Below the pieces are notes generated by a model. The model was not told the DNA's origin. It searched no databases and saw only the letters and a list, made by a program, of their open reading frames with translations. From Promerops cafer (lineage: Eukaryota > Chordata > Aves > Passeriformes > Nectariniidae): 64,000 nt of DNA. The translations under genes and the position numbers were made by a program. Below are positions 37,021-47,562 of this stretch, in pieces. The first letter of the stretch is position 1. The number at the start of each line of letters is the position of its first letter. Location: positions 70,974 to 134,973 of the forward strand of contig VZSE01002913.1 in the NCBI GenBank assembly GCA_013398275.1. Direction: 5' to 3'.

Positions 37021-37834
37021 GAAGGTATACTTAAGAAGTGGTAGTTTTATCTTGTTTGTTTCATCTTTCAGTTACCAGCCTGTCAAGCAACAACTCCTGC
37101 ATGAGGAGAAAACCACTTCTAATGAGTTATCACATTTGTGGATGTGACAGCTCCAGTAATAATTCTTTACCTCACTTTTTTTTTTTCTACTGTCTAGGGC
37201 AGCAGGTGTGCTACACACTTGAAATGGAAAGGATGACTAGCTTTCACCTGCTGCCATACTCCAGGGCTGCTGGCAGCAGATATTTTGGCAGACTTGGCTG
37301 AAGATAGCCATTGGATGGTTTAGGTTGTTTTGCCTGGTTATACAGGTTGCTCAGAGATAAGATGGGAAGTTAAAGCACAAAAAGTTTAGTTCTTGCCCCT
37401 GTGTTACAGCTTATAAGTATTTATCTGGAGAGTCAGTTGTTAAAAAATAGCCAACATCGCACACTTCATTTACATCTCAACTATAAAAAGTACCATTCTA
37501 CAGTCTTCTATCAAAGAAACCCTGTAACTACCTGCCCTGGTAAATGATTCAGTAGTGTATGTAATTATTTGTTAATTGAATGCATTTTCACCTTTATATA
37601 AAAAGATTAACTGATTACTTCCTCAGGCTTTTGAAACAGTAAATTCTGATACGATTATAAGGTAGTTTCCCAGATTATAGGAAAGACTTGTTCACACAAG
37701 TCTCAGCTTTTCTAATCTTGGGCCTCTGACTCTTAAGAGGGGAAGAACTATTAGATCAATACAAAAGAAACACATTTCAAGAGGACAGGCTATGTTGAAA
37801 AGAAAGGCAGGACAGGTCAATGGAACTTCACTTA

Positions 37835-38350
37835 AGTTGCTCCTCTGCTTGACTGCCTTTAGGGTAAAGAGGTTTCTCCTCAAATCCAGCCTGAACACCT
37901 AGTTTGAAGTTCTGCCCTTTGTCTCTTGTCCTCACAGTGTGCTCTCCTGTAGAGAACCTTGGTCCATCCTCATTAAAACCTCTGTGTCAGTACTACTGGG
38001 GTGCTATGAGATGATCTGGAAACTGTCTCTTCTTCAGGCAGAGTAAGTCCTGCTCCCTCAGCCTTCTCTGCACAGGGTAAGTGCACCAACCTCTAACCAC
38101 CCTCATGGTTCTCCACTGAATTTGCTCCAGCAGTTTGTGATGCACTTCCTTTATGGAGGTCAAAACTGACTGCAATAGTCTAATATTGTAGTGCTGTGGA
38201 GATAGTAATAATCCCTTATCTCAGCTGACTAGCTGTGCTCCTGGACAGCACAGGATGCTGTTGATCCTGGTTGTTGCCAGTGTGCACAGCTGGGTCATTG
38301 ACAACCAAGACACCCAGGACCTTTTCTGCAGTGCTACCCTGCTGCCTGTC
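37835..38350 (-). mobile_element. CR1 LINE, older copy, left part (minus strand)
   Basis: The reverse-complement CR1 3' ORF region is recognised by GGTTTCTCCTCAAATCCAGC, CAGGCAGAGTAAGTCCTGCT and GTTCTCCACTGAATTTGCTC, followed by the CTGGGTCATTGACAACCAAG and CACCCAGGACCTTTTCTGCA blocks. It is strongly diverged and breaks off where the plus-strand CR1 begins; its likely continuation is at 40078-40620. Confidence 0.75.
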
Positions 38351-38359
38351 TGCTCATTT

Positions 38360-40077
38360 GGAGGTCAAAGGAGGTGTGTCCTCTGACAGACAATGCTTGT
38401 AACAACGATTGAGAGGAAAGCTGAGGTACTCAACAACTTCTTGTGCTGCAGTCTTCAATGGTAACCCTTCTTCCCACATCTCTTGCAGCAGGATGGGGAC
38501 TGGGGAGCAAAGTCTCTCCTGCTCTAAGATAAGGTTCATGGCCACCTGAAGAATTTGAACATACAGGAATTTGAAGTATACGGGAGCCAATGAGATGCAT
38601 CCTAGAGTCCTGAGGCAGCTGATGTAGTTGCCAAACCACTGTCCATGACATTTGAAAAGTTGTGGCTGTCAGGTGAAGTCCCAGGTGACTGGAAAAGGGA
38701 AAACATTGTACCCATCTTTACAAAGGGTAGAAAGGAGGACCCCTGGAACAACTGACCTGTGAGCGTCACCTCTGTGCCTGGCAAGATCACGGAACAGATC
38801 CTGCTGGAAGCTGTGCTAAAGACATGGAGGACAGGGGTGTGATTTGGGACAGCCAGCATGGCTTTACCAAGGGCAAGTCCTGCCTGACCAACCTGCAGGC
38901 CTTCTATGGTGGGGTGACTCCACTAATGGACAAGGGAAGGGCAGCAGATGTCATTTATCAGGACTTTGACATGGTCCTCCACAACATCCTTCTCTCTAAA
39001 TTGGAGAGAGATGCATTTGATGGGTGAACTGTTACCTGGATAAGAAATCAGTGGCATCCAGAGAGTAGTGGTGAACAAATCTGAGTCCCAGTCAGTGGGA
39101 CATCAGTGATCACTGGAGTCACCCAGGGGTCTGTTTTGGGGTCAGTGTTATTTCATAGATGAAGTGCACCCTCATCAAATTTGCAGATGACACCAAGCCA
39201 AATGGTGAGGTTGACAGTCCTGAAGGACAGGATGCCAACCAGAAGCACCTGTACAAGCTTGAGAAGTGGGCCCATAGAAATGTTATGAGGCTCAGCAAGG
39301 CCAAGTTCAAGGTGCTGCACCTGGGTCAGGACAACCCCCAGTATCAGCACAGGCTGGAGCTGAACAGATGGGAGCAGCCCTGTGAGAAGGACCTGGGGGT
39401 GCTGCTGGGTGAGAGGCTGGACATGACCCAGCCATGGGCACTCCCAGCCCAGAAAGCCAAACGTGTCCTGGGCTGCATCCAAAGCAGCGTGGGCAGCAGG
39501 GGAAGGAGGGGATTCTGCCCCTCTGCCCTGCTCTGGTGAGACCCACCTGGAACCCTGCATGCAGCTCTGGGGTCCCAGCACAGGAAGGACTTGGACCTGT
39601 TGGAGTGAGTCCAGAGGGACACCAAGACGGTTAGAGGGAGGGAGCATCTCTCCCGTAAGGAGAGAACTGGGATTATCCAGCCTGGAGAAGAGACGGCATC
39701 TAACTGTAGCCTTCCAGTACCAGAGGGGAGTTTACAGGAGAGCTGAAGAGGAACTTCTTAAAGACCCTCTCTATGGACTTTAAGAACAAATAAAGGTGTG
39801 TATTGGCAGAACAAGGAGGGAATGGCTTCAAACTGAAAGAGAGTAGGTTTAGATTGGATATTATGAAAAAATTCTATTCTGTGAGGGTAATGAGGCACTG
39901 GAAAAACTCACCCAGAGATGCTGCAGATGCCCCAGCCCTGGGTGTGTTCATGGTCAGCCTAGATGGGACTTTGAGCAAACTGGTCTAATGAAAGGTGTCC
40001 CTGTACACAGCAGAAAAGTTAGATGATCTTTAAGGTTCCTTCCAACCCAAACCAATCCTTTGATTCTATGATATGAT
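38360..40077 (+). mobile_element. CR1 LINE, 5'-truncated copy with reverse-transcriptase remnant (plus strand)
   Basis: A 1.7 kb copy from the RT domain of ORF2 to the 3' tail. Conserved blocks in order: GCTGAGGTACTCAACA (38411), the CCCAGGTGACTGGAAAAGG block, CAGCATGGCTTTACCAAGGG, CAGGACTTTGACATGGTCCT, the FADDTK catalytic motif encoded at 39180-39197, GGTGCTGCACCTGGGTCAGG, CTGGGCTGCATCCAAAGCAG, CCAGCCTGGAGAAGAGACGG, and the tail GATTCTATGATATGATT. The frame is broken by stops and frameshifts (the 39159-39539 frame is the longest relic), so it is dead. Confidence 0.92.
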
Positions 40078-40620
40078 TCATTTCTTCAGTCTGTTCAGGT
40101 CCCTGTAGATGGCAGTGTAGTGACTGTTCCCTCACCTTGGTGTCATGTGTGAACTTGACATCACTTGACAATACTGCTCTCTGTCACCTTCTCGTGATCT
40201 GGATTAACATGCTCAATGCCCAGGTCCCAGAAGAGACCCTGGTAATACTCCTCCCATTATGGACCTCCAGGCAGAGTTTAAGTATGACCCATTAACTGCT
40301 ACCTGCTGAGCTCAACCATCCAATCAGTTTTTTGCCCATGTAGTTGTCCACCCATGCAGAACCATAACGTTCCACTTTGGATACAAGAATGTTGTGGGAG
40401 ACTAAGTCATAAACCTTGCTGAAGTCAAGGTTACACTGGTATCCCCTCCTACACAGATCTACACATTTGTCATGGAAAGCAATCAAGTAGGTCGGGCACC
40501 ACTGACCATTGTCAAATCCAATATTGGCTGATCCTTTCTGTTTTCTTCCCCATGAGCCCGGAAATGTGTTCCAAGAGGCCTTGTGCTGTGATTTTTCAGA
40601 AGACTAAAGGAAGGCTGAGT
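40078..40620 (-). mobile_element. CR1 LINE, older copy, right part (minus strand)
   Basis: It begins exactly where the plus-strand CR1 tail ends. TCTGTTCAGGTCCCTGTAGA, CAACCATCCAATCAGTTTTT, ACAAGAATGTTGTGGGAGAC and GCAATCAAGTAGGTCGGGCA are CR1 RT-region blocks in reverse. Together with 37835-38350 it makes one older, inverted element split by the younger insertion; about 150 bp of the expected middle is missing or unrecognisable. Confidence 0.75.
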
Positions 40621-41690
40621 TTGTGGAAGATGGGACCTATCATTATGTGCTTTGTCTGATTCATTGGCTTCAGCAGGCACACATCTTCAAACAAAGGGGT
40701 TTCACACTGTTTCCCTCTTTCCTATCCTCCTGTATTTCTGGGGCTTCATACAGCTCTGTAGTATCTTAGTTATGTTTTCTAAATCATGTTTGTAGAAGAA
40801 ATTAGAGGTATTTCAAAGCTTATGTATGGAACTACTCACTCTTTCTCCCACCATAAAAAGTCATATTATGCTTTCTTTGGTCTCTTAATTCTTTCTACTG
40901 TTTCTCCTTGAGAAGGTAAAATCCTTCTGACCTACTACTTTCATATTCACAACACGGAAAGAAGATGTAAAGTAAGAGTAGTAGAAAGTAGAACATGCTA
41001 AGAGTAGTAGAAACTGGAAGATGCTAAGAAATTTTAGAAATTCACTGTTGGTCTACAGCATAAGGATTTATTAGACAAGAGGTTTATTACACTAGCTTAT
41101 AGTGTAACAAACTAAAATACAGATAAATCAGAGCCAGGAACAAAAATTTTAATTACCCTTTGTTGTGTCTCATTGCTTAATGGAGGTACCTGGATGTTGT
41201 TTTGAACAGCTCAGTGGAGATTCTCCATACAAAGCTGAGATCAAGGACCCAGTCAGGCAAGCTGAGATGCAGACAGCATACATCTATATACACAAAATCC
41301 AGAGTCATATCCTCCTTCCTTGTCCCAACCTACTCCATCCATAATAGTTTACCCAACCGAATAAGTCAACGAAACAGAGGCATTGCAGAGACTAGCAACG
41401 TAGAAACATCCAGGTGTGTAAACATTTTACAAACTAGCAACAAGAAGGTTAAGTGAACAAAGGACAAAAAAGCACTGTGTTATGGAGGAGGGAGACTTGG
41501 CAGAACCCCTTATCTTTTCTCATTAAGTCAGAGATGTTGAGTGTAGAAGGCAAAACCTATGGCAAATAATTCTCTTCTGCTAATACATCATCACAAATCT
41601 TCTTGAGGCAGAGCTTTGTGTGCTCTAAAATGGTATGATGATGGGATAGCAAAACCTTCCAGATGAATGTCACGACAAGAAACTGGAGGT
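40621..41690. other. Intergenic DNA, no gene recognised
   Basis: AT-rich sequence with one 26-bp tandem duplication (40973-41024). Nothing else recognised. Confidence 0.6.
40973..41024. repeat. 26-bp tandem duplication
   Basis: Copies 40973-40998 and 40999-41024 both begin TAAGAGTAGTAGAAA and end ATGC, with a few mismatches; a third copy starts (TAAGAA). Confidence 0.85.
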
Positions 41691-42020
41691 CTTATCTCTG
41701 AGTCCAGAGAAGGGCAACGAAGGTTGGTGAAGGGGCTGGAGCACAAGGTTTCCAGGGAGCGGCCGAGGGAGCTGTGGCTGTTCAGCCGGAGAAAAGGAGG
41801 CTCGGGAGTGACATTGTCGGTCTCCACAACTCCCTGAGAGGAGCTTGTAGTCAGGTGGGGATCGGCCTCTTCCACCAGGCTGCTGGAGACAGCAGAACCT
41901 ACTCTGCAGCTGCGCCAGGGGAGGTTTAGGATGGACGCTAGGAGGAGTTTCTTCACAGAACGCGTGGTTAGACACCGGCGCCGCCCGAGGTGTTGAAGGA
42001 CAGGCCGGGCGCGGCGCGGA
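41690..42020 (+). mobile_element. CR1 LINE 3' fragment, GC-rich copy (plus strand)
   Basis: GTCCAGAGAAGGGCAACGAA, then GGAGCACAAGGTTTCCAGGG, CACAACTCCCTGAGAGGAGC, GCGCCAGGGGAGGTTTAGGA and GAGTTTCTTCACAGAACGCG are the standard CR1 3' blocks in order. After TTAGACACCGG the element has a deletion and then GAGGTGTTGAAGGACAGGCC, before passing into very GC-rich DNA and the N gap. No ATTCTATG tail is present. Confidence 0.85.
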
Positions 42021-42061
42021 GGGCGCGGCCGGCAGGGGGCAGCGCGCACCGCCCGCCGGCG

Positions 42062-42092
42062 NNNNNNNNNNNNNNNNNNNNNNNNNNNNNNN
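42062..42092. other. Assembly gap (31 N)
   Basis: Unresolved bases in the middle of a GC-rich block, immediately left of a coding-like C1-domain segment. The gap hides the exon's acceptor. Confidence 0.99.
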
Positions 42093-42165
42093 ACCCTGAC
42101 CAAGCCTACCTTCTGCCACTACTGCACCGACTTCATCTGGGGGCTGGCCGGCTACCAGTGCGAGG
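42093..42165 (+). pseudogene. DGKQ: Stranded partial exon resembling the first C1 domain of diacylglycerol kinase theta
   Basis: The 24 codons after the gap read TLTKPTFCHYCTDFIWGLAG then YQCE, plus one base, before a strong donor GGTAAGG at 42165/42166. The Cys-x2-Cys and PTFCxxC...DFIWG pattern is the N-terminal half of a phorbol-ester/DAG-type C1 zinc finger. The TLTKPTFCH...SDFIWGLAG wording is what I recall for DGKQ C1-1 rather than protein kinase C or UNC13 C1 domains. The phase-1 donor fits a following Val-Cys. DGKQ phosphorylates diacylglycerol to phosphatidic acid. I find no other DGKQ exon nearby, so it is called a gene fragment or an assembly error rather than a gene. Confidence 0.6.
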
Positions 42166-42241
42166 GTAAGGGGCTGCCGGGGCGGCGGCGGGCGTGCGGG
42201 ACCTGCCGGGGACGCGTCCGGGGCGAGGTGCGGGGGGAGGA
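42166..42241 (+). other. GC-rich intron-like sequence after the C1 exon
   Basis: CpG-rich run (GGGGCGGCGGCGGGCGTGCG and on) that stops abruptly at GGGGGGAGGAAAAATTG, where composition switches to AT-rich within a few bases. It looks like the first part of the intron that belongs to the C1 exon. Confidence 0.6.
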
Positions 42242-45200
42242 AAAATTGCCTAAACCCACTGCTGATAAAAACTCTATTCATAATTAGTATCAACAAACTA
42301 TAGTACTAAAATCCGATTTCAAAATCTAATGCAAAACCACAATACTAAAACACAATACTGAAATACAGTAATAAAAATTGTGCATTCCATCACAAAAGGA
42401 AGTATCTAATGGTAGTAATCAAAATTCTAGTAATAGTAATATTCTAATAATAACAGTCGTAAATTGCAAAAGTCAAGTCTGAAAACTACAATAGTGCTGA
42501 AAATTCTGCTCCTATTAAAAATTATAGGAATAAATTCTAATAATAATAATTTCTAACAAAAATAACAAAATCGGAGATGTGTCACTGCTCACTCCTGTGT
42601 TGTGTGTGCTGTGATACAGCAGTGCCCCAGCCCATCCTGGGGCAGACACACTGTGACCCACCAAGCACCGCAGCAGCTCACAGTAGATCCATCCCAGGGG
42701 CACCCTTACCTGCTGAAATGCCTGATCCTCTGGAGAGTCTGAGACATGTGTGGAGTTTGAACCTTTTAAACCTTGGCTCACACCAAAAAGGGGAGAAGGA
42801 ATAGCTAGTTTCCTTGCTGGCCTACGCGGCAGCCAACGTTCTTGGAACAGATAAAAATTAAAACTTGTTCTGATACAGCAAAATTCAGTGGTGTCATAGC
42901 AAAAAGAGTGGATCTCTGTGTCCCTCTTTAAAGGAAAACAAACACACCACCACCACCAACAAAAAACCCCCACAAAACAGCACGAAACATGATGTCTTCA
43001 TGAGCATATGCAGTCCAGCTGGCTTGGGTTGCAGCTCCCAGGCCAGGTCCAAAGAGTCAGGTTGTACAAGAGCCTCATTGTTTGGGTGGGTGTCAAACAA
43101 AGCTGTAGGTGTAGAACAAGTACCCTGCAGTTCTTGAAATAGCTCCTGCCTTTTGTCATTGCCAGGGGTAAAAAGAGTGCAGGAAGTCATGTTCCTGTGC
43201 GGTGCAAAGCAAGTCTTGCTAGGATGGTTTTATATTTGCTTAAAAGTTTTCTGAGAGAGGTGTCGTTCTGTGTAGCATAAGGCCACTGCTTATCCTAATA
43301 AGCAAAAAGTCCCAAGCTCACATGATAATTTCTTTCATTGTGAAAATGCACAAAACCAGTCTTCTATGGTCTCTTCTATCACTGACTTAAAAAACAGCAA
43401 TTTTTGGAGTCATAAAACTTGGCATTCAGGTGCCAGTTTGTCATTTAAAGATCTGAATAGTTTTGGTAATGCTAACCAGTAATGCCAGCAAAACTTGAAA
43501 GGACCAGAATGTCCAGAATGTCTCACTTTTTTTTCTACTCACATCTAACATACTTAAAGGTAGCGTATTGCTGCAAGTTGCATGCAGGATTTTTTTCTAG
43601 TTTTCCACTTGGCAGTTGGTGTTCTGGAACTGTTCTTCCGCTTTGGCTTTTCCAGCTGAATTCTGGATAAGCATCCTTAGCACCACTGTCTAATGACCAT
43701 GTGCTGATGAGGCACTTCCAAGCTGCATAGGTAAAATATCTTTTAAAACTACATCTGAAAACTTCACCCCAAACAAGTCACCTCTGTGAGGGATAATATG
43801 AGAGAGGGGAGATACTCTCAGTTTTCATTAGCTCTAACATTCTCTGCTCTGAGAACATTTTCTACATTTTCTGTGTAGGAAAGCCCTGTAATGGCACCTG
43901 GCACATCAGTGTCTCCACTGGGTGAAGAATAAGAATTGACTTTTTTTTTTGTTTGTTTGCTTTTGTTTGTTTTTTGCCCTTTCATCTGTTTTCAACCAGC
44001 TATGCTTAGAGTCATATTTGTTTTTCCAACAACTTGCTGCTAAACAACAAATCTCAAAAGCACCTGATGGGTCATTTGCTCATGTCTGCTGTTGTCAAGT
44101 TCCAAGTTATTTAATAAATGCTAATATGATTTCTTAAAGAGTATTTTAAGTAAATTCCATTTAATAGTTACCTCCTTGTCACATATACCTTAACTAATGG
44201 AGTTTGATCATTGCACTTTAGAAAGTGATAGAAGGAGTGCCAGCCTGTTAAAATGAAAAAGTAACCCACCCAGCTATTAGAGAAGGAAATGTTTGCTGTA
44301 GACTTGAAAAACATGGTAGATAATTGCTACCTCCTTTTTCTTCTCTGAAGAGAGTCTAGGTTTGCAGGTGTAATTACAGCTATCTTTGGACTCTGATAAA
44401 CCACTTACAGGTTTCAACATGAAGCCATTTAGGGGCCTTTTTCTAAGTGGATTTGCAGTGGTTGCTCTTCCAGATCTGTAGGTTCAGATGTTCAGAAAGC
44501 TTCCAGTCTTTGAAGGGAACCATGGTGTGACTCCTCCAGTTATGGAAGGGAAAGGGAAAAAAAGAAACAAACCAAAAAAGCCCACCTCTTATCTGTCATT
44601 AGTTTGAGTAGTTGTATGGCCTAAATGACCTGGATTCGTGTTTTGTGATTGACCTTTAGACCCTTGGAGAATGGCATCTTCTATATGTGAATAATCAAGT
44701 TTATGGAGTTTTTCTGTAAGCTTATCAACTACTCAGTAGACTGGCATGTGCCCATGTGGCTTACATAGCTGTGCAGCAAAAGTACAAGAAAATAGAATGA
44801 ATTCTCAAAACATTTCTCATAGTGGAAGCCACGATGGTCCTTAGGTTTTCTCTGTGAATTTCAAAAAGTACATGGAAGAGATCCTCTGATGCTCTCCATC
44901 AAGGCACAAAGTGTCCTGCATCTAATCTGATTGTTTAAAAGTAAGATACTCTTTCCTACTGCAGTTTGGGGCCAGACCACTGTCACCAGCACTTTGTATG
45001 GGGTTGAAGGGACTCCAGGGGAGAATTGCAGCTCTGTTGCTTAGATTGGCAAGATATTTTTACAAGTGAAATTTTATAGGGAATGCAGTACTCTTCCAAT
45101 GTGAAATAGGTGTCCAGTTGAGTCTGGAGATGTCACTGTGTTAAGCTTCTGTGCACATACTTAATGTAGTATCAGTCAACCAGGCTTGCATCTGTGGTTT

Positions 45201-47524
45201 ATTCACATGTCCTCCCCGCCCCGACAGATCTATTTTCTGTAAACCTTTTTAAAGAACTGTTTTTCTTACCACTTTGCTTTTTTTAGCTGTGACTTCCTTT
45301 GATAAGTGTGTGTGTATGTGTGACACAATAAGCGAAGCTTGAGTTGTAGCATGAAGGGCTGCTCTCTTATATTGCTCTTGCTTTCCTAAGCATGGTCATT
45401 TCAGGTTTGAGTGGATTTAAATTTCCTTAGACTTGGCAAAGAAGAGGCAGTGTTAATGATGGAGGTTTTGTGCATGTGTGTATGCATCTTAAAAATGAAA
45501 AATACTAGCTATATGAAGTCTGTATAAGAAGTGTAGAGAGAGCTCTTACTGGTAGTTCATGGAAGGACCAATTTCATACACTGAAAGGTAGCTGGCATAT
45601 ATTTTATACTGGAGTTTGGCCTTAGTTTTAGCCACCAATAAATACATTTCTTGTCACAGTGCTTTTATTTTATATAAAACACTTCAAGAAAAAAAACGTT
45701 GGAAGAATTGTGGATCTGTACATTTTGGGGGCTACAAGGATTTCCAGTTCTATAAAACTTTATAATGTGAGGTCAGTTTGGTTTATTTTAGCCAATGATA
45801 AAATGTAGGGGTTTTAAGTAAAAAGCAAGTTTGATTGCAAATTTACAATTGTTTAACCATTTTAGGTTTTTTACATCTATATATTTCATTAGAATATTTA
45901 TGGGAAGCTGCAGTCATGGGCTTCTTGATATGTATTTGAGCAGATAGGGCAGCTGTCTTGATATGAAAGCTGTAAGTCAAAATTTTGTTTTCTGTTTTTG
46001 TTTTTGGGGGAGGAGTTGAGGGGGCTTGGGGGAGATGTTAATTTTTTTTTTTTTTTGGCTTCTAAGCAGACCCTCCAAACTTATTCCAAGATCTATAAAG
46101 CTTCGTTTCTCTTAATCTGATTTAGGTGTTGGCTGACAACACCACAGAATAAAATGTAAACAGTGGATCTGAGTTATATTTATGCTATAAATCTCAGATT
46201 TGGCAAGACAGCCAGAAAGCTGCTGTGATTTATACGGGCATGTCCCAGTTAAGGACAAGCCATGTTGTTCCTTGTTGATTTAAGAGAGCCTGGAGATGTT
46301 CAGACAGCGTTTGCAGCAGTCTTCAAATGCATATTTTGGACAAATTTTGTATGCAGTCTATTAAATTTAGAGGCTGGTCTGAGAAAATAGAGTCAGATAG
46401 GGAAGGTGTGTTAAAGCTTGGAGTTTGTTGAGATATGGAAGAAGTAGCAGGGAATAAGGGGACAAGGGGGAATCTCCTTGAACTCTCCTCCTTTCTAGTT
46501 CTGTTGTTGAGACAGACATGTGAAACATCCTTGACTCTACAGGTTTCATTCAGATCTGTTTTGAAGGAAGTGAGTGATATATGAGATTCCCCCAAGAGTC
46601 TTGATGCTTGCCGTTCAAGAGGAAAAACATATTCTTCCTTCTTGTGATGAGCTTCGCTTGCTTTTGGTGCACTACTGCAATACAGTTTTGCTTCTATCCT
46701 CCAATCAGTTTGAATTTTCAAGACTTTGCTGCCTTTATTCTTCAGTGGTTTTCTTGTCAGTGGTGGGGCCCTTCTGTGCAACAGAAGGTTTGGTGCTGAG
46801 ATATTTGGGTGAATGTGACTTTTCTGCATTTAAAACTTAGATGGAGCAAACAAAGACTGTCAAAAAAGGGGGGAAAAAGCCCCCACACCACCAAAAAATT
46901 CCACAAAATAAAACCTTACACAGAAACTTGGCTCAGTTCAGCTGATATACATGTTGAGAAAAATGTTTGGAGCATTGACTGACACATTGAAAAATGCAAT
47001 TTACTGGTCTGTATTTGAAGGATAATTAATTTTGTACTGAAGAAAAGTCATGCTTTTCTTTTCCCTGCCTCCTTCTCACAGTGCCTCAGAGGAAAATATC
47101 TCTGTCACCATCAGTGATGCAGAGAAGAGGACAGGGTGCTTTGTGAGAATGCACACAGCTTTTGTAGCTGGAAGCTATAGTTTGTGTTGATAGCATTAGC
47201 CCAGATTTCAGTCCAGAAACTCAATTAGGTAGTAAATAACTTACTGCAGAAAGTGCTAAAGCCTGTAACCCAATACCAAGCCTTGCACAGCACTTTCATA
47301 TATCATCTGTGTTACTGCCTCAGTCTGACTCGTTGAGCAGTGACAAAAGCACTGAGGAAGGTGCTCATCAGCCCACCATGGTGTGAAGTGGCTGCGGCTG
47401 GTGCTCTGCAGGTTCTCTTTCTAGGTGATCATTTATCAAATATACCTTAGACACAATATGTTCAGGTGTTTCTCAGCCATCTTTGAGGGTAGTACCCTGG
47501 GCTCCTTTTAATCTTGCACAAAAT

Positions 47525-47562
47525 TTTTCAGTCTTCTTCTTCTTTCAGTCTTCTTCTTCTTC
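47525..47562. repeat. (CTT)n simple repeat with short duplication
   Basis: TTTCAGTCTTCTTCTTC occurs twice in tandem around a CTT run. Confidence 0.8.

Larger units (their letters stand above)
32412..37834. other. Intergenic DNA, no gene recognised
   Basis: AT-rich DNA. It includes a TATACATA simple repeat (34205-34250), a T/G-rich tract of GTTT-type units (35473-35560), a perfect 23-bp hairpin (36512-36566) and a 19-A run (37002-37020). No exon recognised. Confidence 0.6.

Noticed and set aside
39153..39647. 164-codon minus-strand frame
   Set aside because: Antisense shadow of the plus-strand CR1 reverse-transcriptase relic.
41591..42296. Long minus-strand frames (170 and 208 codons) across the N gap
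   Set aside because: They run through Ns, antisense to the CR1 and C1 exon; shadows of GC-rich sequence.
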